Of a stretch of DNA of 64,000 nucleotides, positions 54,284 to 63,479 are shown in pieces. The notes under the pieces were generated by a model. The model was not told the origin of the DNA. It ran no database searches and saw nothing but the letters and a program-made list of their open reading frames with translations. Location of the stretch: positions 1 through 64,000 of the forward strand of contig CAKTLJ010000001.1 of NCBI GenBank assembly GCA_934572535.1, written 5' to 3'. Positions within the stretch are counted from its first letter, which is position 1; each line of letters begins with the position of its first letter. The position numbers and the translations under genes were made by a program. The stretch is from an uncultured Eubacteriales bacterium. GTDB lineage: Bacteria; Bacillota; Clostridia; Oscillospirales; Oscillospiraceae.

Positions 54284-55444
54284 ATGAAAAAAAACATCCT
54301 TTGCTTTGCAATGGCCGTGACCATGCTCTTTCTGCTCTGTAGCTGCGGCGAGGAAGAGGAGCAGGAGACCGACAACACCACCCCCGTCGAAATTGCCATG
54401 GTAGAAAAGGGCTCGATCTCCGCCGAAAGCAAGGTCTCCGGGCAAGTGACTTCCGGCAAGCAGGAATCGGTTTCCGTGGCCCTTTCCGTCCGCTGCACCA
54501 ATGTGTATGTGGAAGCCGGTGACTACGTCTCCGCCGGGCAGACCATCTGCACCTTGGATCTGACCTCGACCTGGGCCAACTACGAGACCGCCCGAAAAGG
54601 GTATCAGACCGCCCAGAAGAGCTACAGCGACCAGTCTGCCGTCCTCTCCCAGCAGGTGGCCATGGCCGAAAAGAACGTAGAGGACACCCAGGCCCTGTTT
54701 GAGATCGGCGCTGCCTCCCAGCTGGAGGTGGACAACGCCAAGCTCCAGCTGGAAAACGCCCGGGCCGGCAGGAACGCCGCCCTCAACCAGCTGGATGTGA
54801 GTATGCAGAACTACAAGGCCACGATCGCCCAGCTGGAGGCCTCCCTGGCCAACATCGACCGCAACGGCAATGTGGTCGCCCCCATCTCCGGCAATCTTCT
54901 CTCCCTGAATGTCGCCAAGAACGCCTTCGTCTCCCCCGGCGCGCCGATCGCCATCGTGGATTCCACCTCCGACATGGAGATCGCTGCCTCGGTCTCCGAG
55001 TCCTTGGTACCCAAGCTCTCCGTGGGCGGGCGGGTGCTGGTCTCCATCGCCTCTGCCGACCAGGAATTCCAGGCCACCATCGCCTCGGTGGACCGGTCCG
55101 CCAATCCCCAGACCCACCTCTATGGCGTGACCATCCGCATCCCCGCTGGCTCCGCCAGCGGGCTGCTCTCCGGAATGTTCGCCGACATCACCTTTTACAC
55201 CGACACCCAGAACAACGTGGTGGTGATCCCCACGGAGGCCATCCAGACAGGCATTGACGGCCAGTATGTCTACACCGTGGACAGCAACAACCTGGCCCAT
55301 AAGGTGACCGTGGAGACTGGTCTGGTGGGCGACGGCGTCACCGAGATCACCGCCGGTCTCTCCGGCGGCGAGAAGCTGGTCACGGTGGGGCAGTTCTACC
55401 TCGCGGAGGGCGCTGAGGTCCGCATCGTTTCTGCCGAGGTGTGA
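54284..55444 (+). CDS. RND efflux adaptor (HlyD/AcrA-like) lipoprotein
   Basis: This 386-residue protein has a signal peptide with a Cys-type lipid site (LCSC), a split lipoyl domain around a coiled-coil hairpin (about 100-190), a beta-barrel (about 225-300) and a membrane-proximal domain. In a Gram-positive cell it would link the pump to the wall side instead of to an outer-membrane channel. The pump gene starts 4 bp after its stop. Confidence 0.92.
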   Translation: MKKNILCFAMAVTMLFLLCSCGEEEEQETDNTTPVEIAMVEKGSISAESKVSGQVTSGKQESVSVALSVRCTNVYVEAGDYVSAGQTICTLDLTSTWANYETARKGYQTAQKSYSDQSAVLSQQVAMAEKNVEDTQALFEIGAASQLEVDNAKLQLENARAGRNAALNQLDVSMQNYKATIAQLEASLANIDRNGNVVAPISGNLLSLNVAKNAFVSPGAPIAIVDSTSDMEIAASVSESLVPKLSVGGRVLVSIASADQEFQATIASVDRSANPQTHLYGVTIRIPAGSASGLLSGMFADITFYTDTQNNVVVIPTEAIQTGIDGQYVYTVDSNNLAHKVTVETGLVGDGVTEITAGLSGGEKLVTVGQFYLAEGAEVRIVSAEV

Positions 55445-55447
55445 GCC

Positions 55448-58400
55448 ATGAAGATCGCAGCATTTTGTATCAAGCATAAAGTCACCACCATCATGGCCTT
55501 CATAATGATCGCCCTGTTTGGCGTGACCTTTTACAGCAACCTCAAGCTCTCTCTCATGCCGAACATGGAGTACCCGGCCGCCGTGGTGGTCAGCACCTAT
55601 GTGGGCGCCAGCCCCGAGGACATCGAGGAGCTGGTCACGCGGCCCCTGGAATCCAGCATTTCCACCCTGGCAGGCGTTGACTCCATCGACTCCACCTCCT
55701 CGGAAAACGTCAGCATGGTGATGATCACCTATCAGGACGGCACCGACGTGGACGCCGCCGCCATCAAGCTGCGGGAGAAGTTCGATATGCTGACCCTGCC
55801 GGAGGGCTGCTCCAAGCCCATCATCTATAACTTCAACATCAGCGACATGATGCCCGTGGCCGTGCTCGCGCTCACCGGCAGCGACTTGGTCCAGCTCCAA
55901 TCCATCGCCGACAACACCGTGGGACCTGCCTTGGAGCGCTTGAACGGCGTTGCCTCGGTGGATGTTCTCGGCGGCGTGGAGCAGCAGATCACGGTGGAAA
56001 CCAACGCCACAGCCCTGGCCGGTTATGGGCTGACCATTTCCAATGTCTCCAACTATCTGGCCGCCGCGAATGTCCTCTACCCCGGCGGCGATGTCCACAA
56101 CGGGACCAATGTCCTCACCGCCACCACCAACGGCCAATATAAAACCGTGGAAGACGTGGCCAACACCATCCTCTTCCTGCCCAGCGGCGGCACCATCCGC
56201 CTCAACGAGATCGCGACGGTCTATCTGGACTCCACCCTGGGCGACAGCGCGGCAAAGGTGGACGGCGAGCACTGCGTCGTTCTGACCGTCAACAAGCGCT
56301 CCGGCAGCAACGACGTGGAGATCTCCAACAAGATCACGAAGGCCTTGGATGATTTACAGGCGAGCAACGCCAGCGTGGATCCCGTGGTGCTCTATAAGGC
56401 CAGCGACTACATCATGCAGGTGGCCGGAAACGCCATTCAGAACATCGTCCTCGGCGTGATCCTGTCCGCCGCGGTGGTCTTCGTCTTCCTGCGCAAGGGC
56501 GGACCCACTGTCACGATCTCTCTGTCCATGCCCTTCTGCGTGCTCACCGTCTTCCTGATGATGAACGTGTTTGACCTCTCGCTAAACATGATGAGCCTGG
56601 GCAGCATCGCCATGTGTATCGGCATGGTCGTGGACAACTCGATCGTCGTTCTGGAAAACATCTACCGCTACGCCGGCAACGGCTACAGCAAATATGACAG
56701 CTGCGTGCTGGGTACCGGCGAGGTGCTCAACTCCATCACCGCTTCCAGCCTGACCACCATCGCCGTCTTCCTCCCCATTGGTCTCAGCGGCGGCATAGCG
56801 GGGATGATGTTCAAGGACTTCTCCCTGACGGTGGCCTTTCTGATCTTCTCCTCCCTGCTCATCGCGCTGACGCTGGTCCCGCTCATGTGCTACCTCCTGC
56901 TGGATGAGAACGCGGTGCGCCTGCAAAAGCTGACCAGACGGCGGAAGCGCTCCCAATTGAGCGGGGCCGTCGCCGCGCTTTCCGCTCGCTATGACCACGC
57001 ACTCGCCTATTTCATCACGCACCGGCTGAAGGCCTGCCTGATCTCCGTGGCGCTGGTGGCCGTCTTCCTCCTCAGCTGCATGACCACCAATCGGGTCCTC
57101 CTCCCCGACATGGACCAGGGCATGGTGAGCATCAGTCTGGAAATGCCCACCGGCACGGAGCTGGAAGACACCTCCGCCTACGCCGACCGGGTGGCGGCCC
57201 TGGTGCAGGAAAACTGCCCGGAGCTGGACACCCTCTACATGACCATCGGCGGCGGCATGATGAACAAGAGCGCCGAGTCGGCCTCCATCACCGTCAACCT
57301 GGTGGGCCGCAGCCAGCGCGACCGCTCCAGCAAAGAGGTGGCCCGCGACCTGAAGGATCACCTCAAGGACATCGCCGGATGCGAGATCACCGTTGACACC
57401 TCCAGCATGATGTCCGCCATGACCGCAAGCAACGATATCCAGGTGGACATCACCGGCTCTGACTACGATACCCTGGCGGAGATCGCCAACGACTTGACCA
57501 CGGAGATCGGCGCCCTGAAGGACGCCAGCGAGGTCACCAATTCCCTGGAAAAGAACATCCCCGCCATTACGGTCTCGGTCGATCACGGCGCGGCGGCCCA
57601 GTACGGCCTGACCTCCGCGACCATCGGCTCTGCGGTCCGATCGGAGCTGACCGGCGCCACCGCCACCACGGTGACCATCGACGGCCACGACCTGGATGTG
57701 GTGGTCAAAGGCAGCGGCGTCAGCGCGGAGAGTCTGGACGCGGTGCGCTCCATGCCCATTACCACGCCCATGGGCGGCACCGTTCCCCTCTCCTCCGTGG
57801 CGAACGTCTATGTGGAGCTGACGCCCCAAACCATCTCCAGATCGGATCAGGTGCGGCAGATCCAGGTCACCGGTCGATCCGTCAGCGGCGACACCACGGC
57901 CATCACGGAGCAGGTCCAAGCCATTCTCGACAGCTATGCCTTCCCCGACGGCTACCAGGCGGAGATCGGTGGCTCCTACACGGAAATGATGGAGAACTTC
58001 CAGACCCTGATGCTGGCCATGGTGGTGGCCGCTGGCCTGGTGTATTTTATCCTGGCCGCGCAGTTTGAGTCCTTCATCACGCCCGTCATGGTCATGCTCA
58101 TCCTGCCCATCGCCCTCTCCGGCGCCCTGTTCGGCCTGCCGCTGACCCGGCAGGATATCTCCATCGTGGTCTTGTTGGCCCTTATTATGCTGGTCGGCAC
58201 CGTGGTCAACTCCTCCATCGTTCTGGTGGACTACATCAACATCCGTCGGGCCAACGGCATGGAGAAGAACGAGGCCATTCTGACGGCCTGCCCCCTTCGT
58301 GTTCGTCCCATCCTGATGACCACCCTGACCACCGTTCTGGCGCTGATCCCCATGGCGGTCGGCAGAGGGGAAGGCAACGAGATCCTCCAGCCCATGGGCA

Positions 58401-58642
58401 TTGTCATGATTTTCGGTATGCTCATCTCCACCGTGGTCACGCTGCTCTTTACGCCCGTGTACTACTCCCTGCTGGACAGCCTTTCCGAACGGATCGGGCG
58501 ACCGCTCCGGATGCGGGGCGAGCGCAAGCGCCGCGCGCTGCTCCAGCAAATCGCAGAAGCGGAAGCGGCCCTCCAACCCGCCGCTGTGGGTACGGACGAA
58601 GAGCCTGCGCCCCTGCGACCCGATCCCCCTTCAGAAGTGTAA
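55448..58642 (+). CDS. RND (AcrB/HAE1-type) efflux pump
   Basis: This 1064-residue protein has the complete twelve-helix RND layout with two large extracytoplasmic loops. The helix 4 region retains the proton-relay residues of the family in the segment IAMCIGMVVDNSIVVLENIYRY, and the second half has LIMLVGTVVNSSIVLVDYIN. It expels drugs or other hydrophobic compounds by H+ exchange. It ends the operon, followed by a strong terminator. The class is less common in Gram-positive bacteria but well known in Clostridia. Confidence 0.94.
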   Translation: MKIAAFCIKHKVTTIMAFIMIALFGVTFYSNLKLSLMPNMEYPAAVVVSTYVGASPEDIEELVTRPLESSISTLAGVDSIDSTSSENVSMVMITYQDGTDVDAAAIKLREKFDMLTLPEGCSKPIIYNFNISDMMPVAVLALTGSDLVQLQSIADNTVGPALERLNGVASVDVLGGVEQQITVETNATALAGYGLTISNVSNYLAAANVLYPGGDVHNGTNVLTATTNGQYKTVEDVANTILFLPSGGTIRLNEIATVYLDSTLGDSAAKVDGEHCVVLTVNKRSGSNDVEISNKITKALDDLQASNASVDPVVLYKASDYIMQVAGNAIQNIVLGVILSAAVVFVFLRKGGPTVTISLSMPFCVLTVFLMMNVFDLSLNMMSLGSIAMCIGMVVDNSIVVLENIYRYAGNGYSKYDSCVLGTGEVLNSITASSLTTIAVFLPIGLSGGIAGMMFKDFSLTVAFLIFSSLLIALTLVPLMCYLLLDENAVRLQKLTRRRKRSQLSGAVAALSARYDHALAYFITHRLKACLISVALVAVFLLSCMTTNRVLLPDMDQGMVSISLEMPTGTELEDTSAYADRVAALVQENCPELDTLYMTIGGGMMNKSAESASITVNLVGRSQRDRSSKEVARDLKDHLKDIAGCEITVDTSSMMSAMTASNDIQVDITGSDYDTLAEIANDLTTEIGALKDASEVTNSLEKNIPAITVSVDHGAAAQYGLTSATIGSAVRSELTGATATTVTIDGHDLDVVVKGSGVSAESLDAVRSMPITTPMGGTVPLSSVANVYVELTPQTISRSDQVRQIQVTGRSVSGDTTAITEQVQAILDSYAFPDGYQAEIGGSYTEMMENFQTLMLAMVVAAGLVYFILAAQFESFITPVMVMLILPIALSGALFGLPLTRQDISIVVLLALIMLVGTVVNSSIVLVDYINIRRANGMEKNEAILTACPLRVRPILMTTLTTVLALIPMAVGRGEGNEILQPMGIVMIFGMLISTVVTLLFTPVYYSLLDSLSERIGRPLRMRGERKRRALLQQIAEAEAALQPAAVGTDEEPAPLRPDPPSEV

Positions 58643-58644
58643 AA

Positions 58645-58685
58645 AATGGACCGTACAGTGCGAAAACTGTACGGTCCATTTTTTG
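58645..58685. terminator. Bidirectional terminator between the RND and CobW operons
   Basis: A perfect 15-bp stem (58645-58659 with 58666-58680) has A before and T after. Confidence 0.92.
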
Positions 58686-59633
58686 TCAATAGAAGGTTGC
58701 GACGTCCTGCTCGGGCGCGGTGCCAGGCTCAACGGAGATGACCCCCAGAACGGGGCCTTTCTTGTTATACACCCGGTTGTGCTTGATCGCGATCTTAGCG
58801 GTCAGCTCGATCCACTGGTTGTCCTTCAGCAGTTTGGTATCGTACCCGGTGCAGAGCATCCCGGCAAACGTGATGTCATCCACGCAGCAGGTCATGATGC
58901 GGCGGCCGAAGATGAAGCTGCCGCTGGGGAGCTTGTCCCGCAGCATGGTGAAGCCGCCGACCTTGATGGTCTTGCCCTTGTACTTGTCGGGTTCCTCGGA
59001 AATATCCTGGTACCAGATGGCAAAGTCCTCGGGCGAGATGGCGATGACAGGCGCGTTGATGTCGAAGGGCAGCTCCTCGGGGGTGTCGTCGTAATACACC
59101 TCGCCGGTCTTGTCTTCATAGGCAATGTTGGTGCGTCGGCTGACCGCGCGGATGATCTTGTGGATCTCCAGCTTGTCCACCTTCTCATCGGCCCGGTTCA
59201 GGACCACCATTTCGCAGCTTTTCAGCTTGTCCACCACAAGGCCCCGCATGTTGGCATTGTAGGTCAGGAAGGTCTGGGAGTCCGCAAACATAAATTCCTG
59301 ATAGACCAGCCAGGCGTCAGGCATGTTCTGATACAGGTCGTCCAGCATCCACATGCCGTTGTACTCAATGACCACACGCTCCACCGCGTGCTTTTTTTGG
59401 AGCCGCTCCAGGTTGGAGGGGGTCAGCTCCGACTGATCGTCGATGAGCTCGATGAATACGTTGTGGCCCGAGAAGGTCGCCGGTTCATATTCCTCCTCCC
59501 CTTCCTCGCAGATCAGCAGGAGGGTGTTCTCGCCGTTGTTGAAGCGGACGTCCTCCAGCGTCTCTTGAATAAACTTTGTTTTACCCGCGTCCAGAAAGCC
59601 GGTAAAGAGATATACAGGGATTTCTTCCATCAT
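58686..59633 (-). CDS. CobW-type GTPase fused to a DUF1980/YcgQ-like domain
   Basis: This 315-residue protein has a COG0523 P-loop (GFLDAGKT, 12-19) and the family's EYNG and VLNRAD motifs, but the usual CxCC metal motif is absent. The last third (from about residue 205) reads KYKGKTIKVGGF, then FIFGRRIMTCCVDDITFAGMLC, which resembles the TIGR03943/DUF1980 (YcgQ) domain of a putative metal-linked permease subunit. The fusion suggests that GTP hydrolysis drives hand-over to a YcgP/YcgQ-like partner. It follows the other CobW gene by 14 bp. Confidence 0.85.
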   Translation of the reverse strand: MMEEIPVYLFTGFLDAGKTKFIQETLEDVRFNNGENTLLLICEEGEEEYEPATFSGHNVFIELIDDQSELTPSNLERLQKKHAVERVVIEYNGMWMLDDLYQNMPDAWLVYQEFMFADSQTFLTYNANMRGLVVDKLKSCEMVVLNRADEKVDKLEIHKIIRAVSRRTNIAYEDKTGEVYYDDTPEELPFDINAPVIAISPEDFAIWYQDISEEPDKYKGKTIKVGGFTMLRDKLPSGSFIFGRRIMTCCVDDITFAGMLCTGYDTKLLKDNQWIELTAKIAIKHNRVYNKKGPVLGVISVEPGTAPEQDVATFY

Positions 59634-59647
59634 AGCGTTGATCCTCT

Positions 59648-60898
59648 TTAGTTCAGGCAGAACAGCTCGCCCAGCGCAGGCTCCTTTAGGTCAGAGCCGA
59701 TCACGCACAGGCGGCCGGTGAAGCTGGCCGCGCCACGGCGGACGTTCTCCTCGCCGGGCACATAGTCGAAGTGGAGCCAGGAGCCATCGGTGCAGGGGAC
59801 GATGCCCTTGGCCCGCAGGACCACGCCGTACTGCGCCTCTTCGCCCAGGGCCGCCAGCGCCTTGGTGATCTCCTCCTCCGTGTACTTCCGGGGCGTCTCC
59901 GCCCCCCAGCTGATGAAGACCTCGTCCGCATCATGGTCGTGATGGTGATGATGGTGCTCGTGGTCGTGGTGATGGTGCTCATGCTCCTCATGGTCATGGT
60001 CGTGGTGATGGTGCTCGTGCTCCTCATGGTCGTGATCGTGGTGATGATGCTCGTGCTCCTCGTGGTCATGGTCGTGGTGATGGTGCTCGTGCTCCTCATG
60101 GTCGTGATCGTGGTGATGATGCTCGTGCTCCTCGTGGTCATGATCGTGGTGGTGGTGCTCATGCTCCTCGTGGTCATGGTCATGATCGTGGTGGTGATGG
60201 TCGTGATCATGGTCATGGCAGCCGCAGGTGCAGTCGGGGCCGTGGTCGTGGATGTCCTTGGCGGCCTGCTCCGCAGCCAGGCGGGCCAGCTCTTCCTTCA
60301 GGGTGTCCTTGTTCTCCATGGTCTCCAGGATCTGCTTGCCGTCCAATTCCTCCCAGGGCGTGGTGATGATGGGGGCGTTGGGGTTGTGCTCCCGCAGCAG
60401 CTTTACCGCGTCCAGGAGCTTCTTTTCGCTCATACCGCCGGTGCGGCTGAGGACGATGGCGGCAGCGTGCTCGATCTGGTTGTTGTAGAACTCGCCAAAG
60501 TTCTTCATATAGATCTTGCACTTGGAGGCGTCTGCCACCGTGACAAAGGCGTTGAGCTGGATATCGTGGTTGTCAACCTTCTGGACCGCGCCGATGACGT
60601 CCGACAGCTTGCCCACGCCGGAGGGCTCAATGATGACGCGGTCGGGCTTGAACTGGAACAGGACCTGCTCCAGCGCCTGGCCGAAGTCGCCCACCAGGCT
60701 ACAGCAGATGCAGCCCGAGTTCATTTCGGTGATCTCCACGCCGGCATCCTTCAAGAAGCCGCCGTCGATTCCGATCTCGCCGAATTCGTTCTCAATAAGG
60801 ACCAGCTTTTCGCCCTGATAGGCTTCCTCGATGAGCTTCTTGATCAGGGTCGTCTTACCGGCACCCAGAAACCCGGAAAAGATATCAATTTTTGTCAT
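59648..60898 (-). CDS. CobW-type GTPase with a large His repeat, metallochaperone
   Basis: This 416-residue protein has the COG0523 P-loop GFLGAGKTT (9-17), the metal motif CICC (63-66), EPSGVG and the C-terminal CobW_C domain. Between the domains (about 218-325) lies a His/Asp/Glu stretch with six 12-residue units of the type DHDHEEHEHHHH. Proteins of this class hand Zn2+, Ni2+ or Co2+ to target enzymes, and His stretches store or gather the metal. This repeat is unusually long. It overlaps the radical SAM gene upstream by four bases. Confidence 0.93.
   Translation of the reverse strand: MTKIDIFSGFLGAGKTTLIKKLIEEAYQGEKLVLIENEFGEIGIDGGFLKDAGVEITEMNSGCICCSLVGDFGQALEQVLFQFKPDRVIIEPSGVGKLSDVIGAVQKVDNHDIQLNAFVTVADASKCKIYMKNFGEFYNNQIEHAAAIVLSRTGGMSEKKLLDAVKLLREHNPNAPIITTPWEELDGKQILETMENKDTLKEELARLAAEQAAKDIHDHGPDCTCGCHDHDHDHHHHDHDHDHEEHEHHHHDHDHEEHEHHHHDHDHEEHEHHHHDHDHEEHEHHHHDHDHEEHEHHHHDHDHEEHEHHHHDHEHHHHHHDHDADEVFISWGAETPRKYTEEEITKALAALGEEAQYGVVLRAKGIVPCTDGSWLHFDYVPGEENVRRGAASFTGRLCVIGSDLKEPALGELFCLN
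59971..60186. repeat. Six 36-bp tandem repeats in the CobW-type gene
   Basis: The mark GCTCCT recurs at 59983, 60019, 60055, 60091, 60127 and 60163, exactly every 36 bp. Units at 60019-60054 and 60091-60126 are identical, so a 72-bp block appears duplicated. All units keep the frame. The array limits are approximate. Confidence 0.9.
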
Positions 60899-61863
60899 GT
60901 CAGTTCCTCCTGTTCTATCCTATGATCGGGGCAGTCCGCCCCCCTTGCTTGTTTCGGTTCATATTGGCTGCCTTGCCGAACGCCGTCCCGCCGGAATGCC
61001 GTTTGGATGGCGTTGAGCACCCGTTTTTTATCCCCGGTCCACAGGGGTGCCAGCAGGTTCCCCTTGGCGCCATCGCCGGTGAGGCGGTGGATCACCAGGT
61101 CGGGCGGCAAAACCGCCAGGCAGTCCTCCAGCAGCGGGATATACTCCTCCAGCGACAGGACCGGCACCTTTCCCACGCGGTAGTCTTCGGCCAGGTCGGT
61201 TCCCTCCAACACATGGAGAAGCTGGAGCTTGATGCCGTCTCCGCCGCACTGGCCCACATAGCGCACGGTCTCCACCATGTCCGCGTGACTTTCTCCGGGC
61301 AGCCCCAAGATCACGTGGGTGATCACGTCCAAATCGGCGGCTTTCAGCCGCCGCACCGCGTCCTCATAGACTTCCAGGTCATACCCCCGCCGGATATACC
61401 GGGCGGAGGCGGGATGGATGGTTTGCAGACCCAGCTCCACCCACACAGGCTTGCTCTGGCGCAGGCGGCGGAGCAGGTCCACCACCGCCTGGGGCAGGCA
61501 GTCCGGCCGGGTGGCGACGGAAAGGGCTACGATCTCCTCCGGCTCGATGGCCTGCCGGAAGAGAGTCTCCAGATAGGGCAGCGGAGCATAGGTGTTGGTG
61601 AAGCTCTGGAAATAGGCAATGTACTTGCCGTCCTTGTTCTTGCGCGCCACCCTGTCTTTCGCCTGCTCGATCTGTCGGCGGATATCGCCGCAGGCCGGGG
61701 CGGCGAACTCTCCGGACCCCACATCGCTGCAAAAAATGCAGCCCCTGGTCCCAATGGTCCCGTCTCGGTTGGGGCAGGTCATGCCCCCGTCCAAGGCCAG
61801 CTTATAGACCTTGCAGCCGAAGCGCTCCCGCATGGCCTGATTCAACGCGCGGTAGGGCATCAT
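60895..61863 (-). CDS. TIGR01212-family (YhcC-like) radical SAM protein
   Basis: This reads 322 residues from the ATG at 61863. It has the extended cluster motif CPNRDGTIGTRGCIFC of the YhcC/Elp3-like branch, GLQT and LGLPGES. The reaction of this family is unknown. Its start overlaps the thioesterase stop (ATGATG with TGA), and its stop overlaps the CobW start (ATGA), so it is translationally coupled on both sides. Confidence 0.92.
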   Translation of the reverse strand: MMPYRALNQAMRERFGCKVYKLALDGGMTCPNRDGTIGTRGCIFCSDVGSGEFAAPACGDIRRQIEQAKDRVARKNKDGKYIAYFQSFTNTYAPLPYLETLFRQAIEPEEIVALSVATRPDCLPQAVVDLLRRLRQSKPVWVELGLQTIHPASARYIRRGYDLEVYEDAVRRLKAADLDVITHVILGLPGESHADMVETVRYVGQCGGDGIKLQLLHVLEGTDLAEDYRVGKVPVLSLEEYIPLLEDCLAVLPPDLVIHRLTGDGAKGNLLAPLWTGDKKRVLNAIQTAFRRDGVRQGSQYEPKQARGADCPDHRIEQEELT

Positions 61864-62276
61864 GTCTTCGGGAGCTCGTCCAGCGTTCCGGTGCAAAAGA
61901 GGGTAAAGGTCCCGCCGCACAGAAGCTGTCCTGCGCCGTCGTGGATCTCCACCTCTGCCACGCAGATGGTCTTGCCTCGGTGCTTGATGCAGCCTTCCGC
62001 GATGAGCTGATCGTTTTCCGTGTTGCGGTAAAACTCAAAACTGTTGCTCACCGTCACATAGCGCATTCCGTTGGTCCGGGCCGCGCCGCCGGCCGCACAG
62101 TCGGCCATGGTCAGAAACATTCCGCCGTGGACCGCGCCGTAGAGATTGCGGTTCTCTCGGTTCAGACAGGCCTCCACCTTGGCATAGTCCTGCGCCATCT
62201 CCGTCAGCCGGATGCCATTGTGGAGCATGAAGGAGTTTTGGGTGTTGGTGGCGTTGATCTTATCGGTAAAATCCAT
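61860..62276 (-). CDS. Hotdog-fold (PaaI-type) thioesterase
   Basis: The ATG at 62276 after AGAGGA gives 138 residues. It has the hotdog core with the family motif NLYGAVHGGMFLTMADCAAGGAA and a strand FEFYRNT. Enzymes of this class hydrolyse acyl- or aryl-CoA. Substrate unknown. It couples to the radical SAM gene downstream. Confidence 0.88.
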   Translation of the reverse strand: MDFTDKINATNTQNSFMLHNGIRLTEMAQDYAKVEACLNRENRNLYGAVHGGMFLTMADCAAGGAARTNGMRYVTVSNSFEFYRNTENDQLIAEGCIKHRGKTICVAEVEIHDGAGQLLCGGTFTLFCTGTLDELPKT

Positions 62277-62296
62277 AAACGTCCTCTTTTCTGGGG

Positions 62297-62653
62297 TCAC
62301 AGCACAATGAAGGTCACGCCATTGTTATAGCGTTCCAGGTCGCTGTCCCGGCGCAGGTCGCCGCACCGTGAAAAGGCCCGGCGGGTGGCCTCCTCGAAGA
62401 TGGAGAAGGCCTCGCCAGGGATATAATCTTGGATCTCGCCCTTGCTTTTCAGCTGGGTCAGATACTTTCGAGAAGCCGTGCGGATCTTGCCGCCTTTGCC
62501 GGAGGAGCCATAGCCGTGGATGATCTTCAGCACCGTGCAGCCGATGGAGCGGGTGTGGCCGATCTCAAAGGCCAGGCGCTTCATGGCTTGCTCCACAATG
62601 GGCTTCCCCGCCTCCAGATTCACTTCCCGAAGCTTTGAACGCTCTTTGGCCAT
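62297..62653 (-). CDS. Smr-domain protein
   Basis: The ATG at 62653, beside the previous stop, gives 118 residues. The Smr core is seen in REVNLEAGKPIVEQAMKRL and LKIIHGYGSSGKGGKIR, where HGxGxGxLR is the usual nuclease or nucleic-acid-binding motif. There is no MutS domain. A role in RNA or DNA cleavage is inferred from the family. Confidence 0.85.
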   Translation of the reverse strand: MAKERSKLREVNLEAGKPIVEQAMKRLAFEIGHTRSIGCTVLKIIHGYGSSGKGGKIRTASRKYLTQLKSKGEIQDYIPGEAFSIFEEATRRAFSRCGDLRRDSDLERYNNGVTFIVL

Positions 62654-62654
62654 C

Positions 62655-63326
62655 TCAGCCGCCGCAGAGCTTGCGGCACTGCTCCAGGAAGAAGTCAAAT
62701 ATCTTCTGCCCGTCCGCCGCGCCGTCCTCGTCGGTCACCTGCTCCGGATGGAACTGGACGGTCCAAATGGGCAGAGAGCCGTGCTGCATGGCCTCCACCA
62801 CGCCGTTTTCGTCCCAGGCCGTGCGGTACAGGCCCTGGCCAAAGTTGCGGACGGCCTGGTGATGAGAGCTGTTGACCACCATCTCGCTGCCATAGAGGGT
62901 ATCCAGCATGGTCATCACCCCCACCTGGATGGGATGGGCCTTGGGCTTGCCGTCGGCGCCCTCTGCGTGCATCTCCACCAGACGTTCGTTCATGTCCTGG
63001 TAGATGTTGCCGCCCAGGGCGATATTTACCACCTGATGGCCGCGGCAGATCCCCAGAATGGGCTTATTCTCATAGACGCAGCGGCTCACCAGAGCCAGCT
63101 CCACCTTGTCCCGGGGGCGGTCGATGTCACGAGAACCCTGGTTGGGCTCCTGGAATTCAGCAGGGTCCATGTCTCCGCCGCCCGCCAGGATCAGGCCGTC
63201 GAAGTCCATCTCCGGGTCCGGGCAGTGGAAGGACAGGGCTTCGCCACCGGCCTTCTCCACCGCCGCTTCATACAGCCCGCTGCTCTCGGGAGAACGGGAA
63301 ATCAGAATACGAGGTTTCACAAACAT
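62655..63326 (-). CDS. Class I glutamine amidotransferase-like hydrolase (peptidase C26)
   Basis: This 223-residue enzyme has the C26 triad: Cys in GICRGHQ, His and Glu in QFHPEQ. The DGLILAGGGDMDP motif marks the gamma-Glu-GABA hydrolase (PuuD-like) group. It cleaves gamma-glutamyl amides in the cytoplasm. It is the first gene of a six-gene minus-strand operon; the ribosome site CAGGAGGA precedes it. Confidence 0.9.
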   Translation of the reverse strand: MFVKPRILISRSPESSGLYEAAVEKAGGEALSFHCPDPEMDFDGLILAGGGDMDPAEFQEPNQGSRDIDRPRDKVELALVSRCVYENKPILGICRGHQVVNIALGGNIYQDMNERLVEMHAEGADGKPKAHPIQVGVMTMLDTLYGSEMVVNSSHHQAVRNFGQGLYRTAWDENGVVEAMQHGSLPIWTVQFHPEQVTDEDGAADGQKIFDFFLEQCRKLCGG

Positions 63327-63370
63327 TCCTCCTGTATAGAAATGATGGATCGAAAAATGCTCATCGCTAT

Positions 63371-63399
63371 ATTATATCATATCGGCCATTCTTTGGAAA
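63371..63399 (-). promoter_or_regulatory. Promoter of the six-gene operon
   Basis: On the minus strand TTTCCA (63394-63399) and TATAAT (63371-63376) are 17 bp apart, about 45 bp before the first start codon. Confidence 0.55.
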
Positions 63400-63416
63400 C
63401 TGTTTTCTTTGATACG

Positions 63417-63450
63417 CCAAAGACGCACCGAGGTCTCGGTGCGTCTTTGG
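63417..63450 (-). terminator. Terminator after groEL
   Basis: A perfect 16-bp stem (63417-63432 with 63435-63450) lies just beyond the groEL stop. The loop is only two bases and the T-run is weak. Confidence 0.7.
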
Positions 63451-63479
63451 ATGCAAAAGGCAGACTGCCTTTCAAGCGA

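Noticed and set aside
59941..60210. Regular repeats that might be a CRISPR array
   Set aside because: The repeats are contiguous 36-bp in-frame units coding for a His-rich protein segment, with no spacers.
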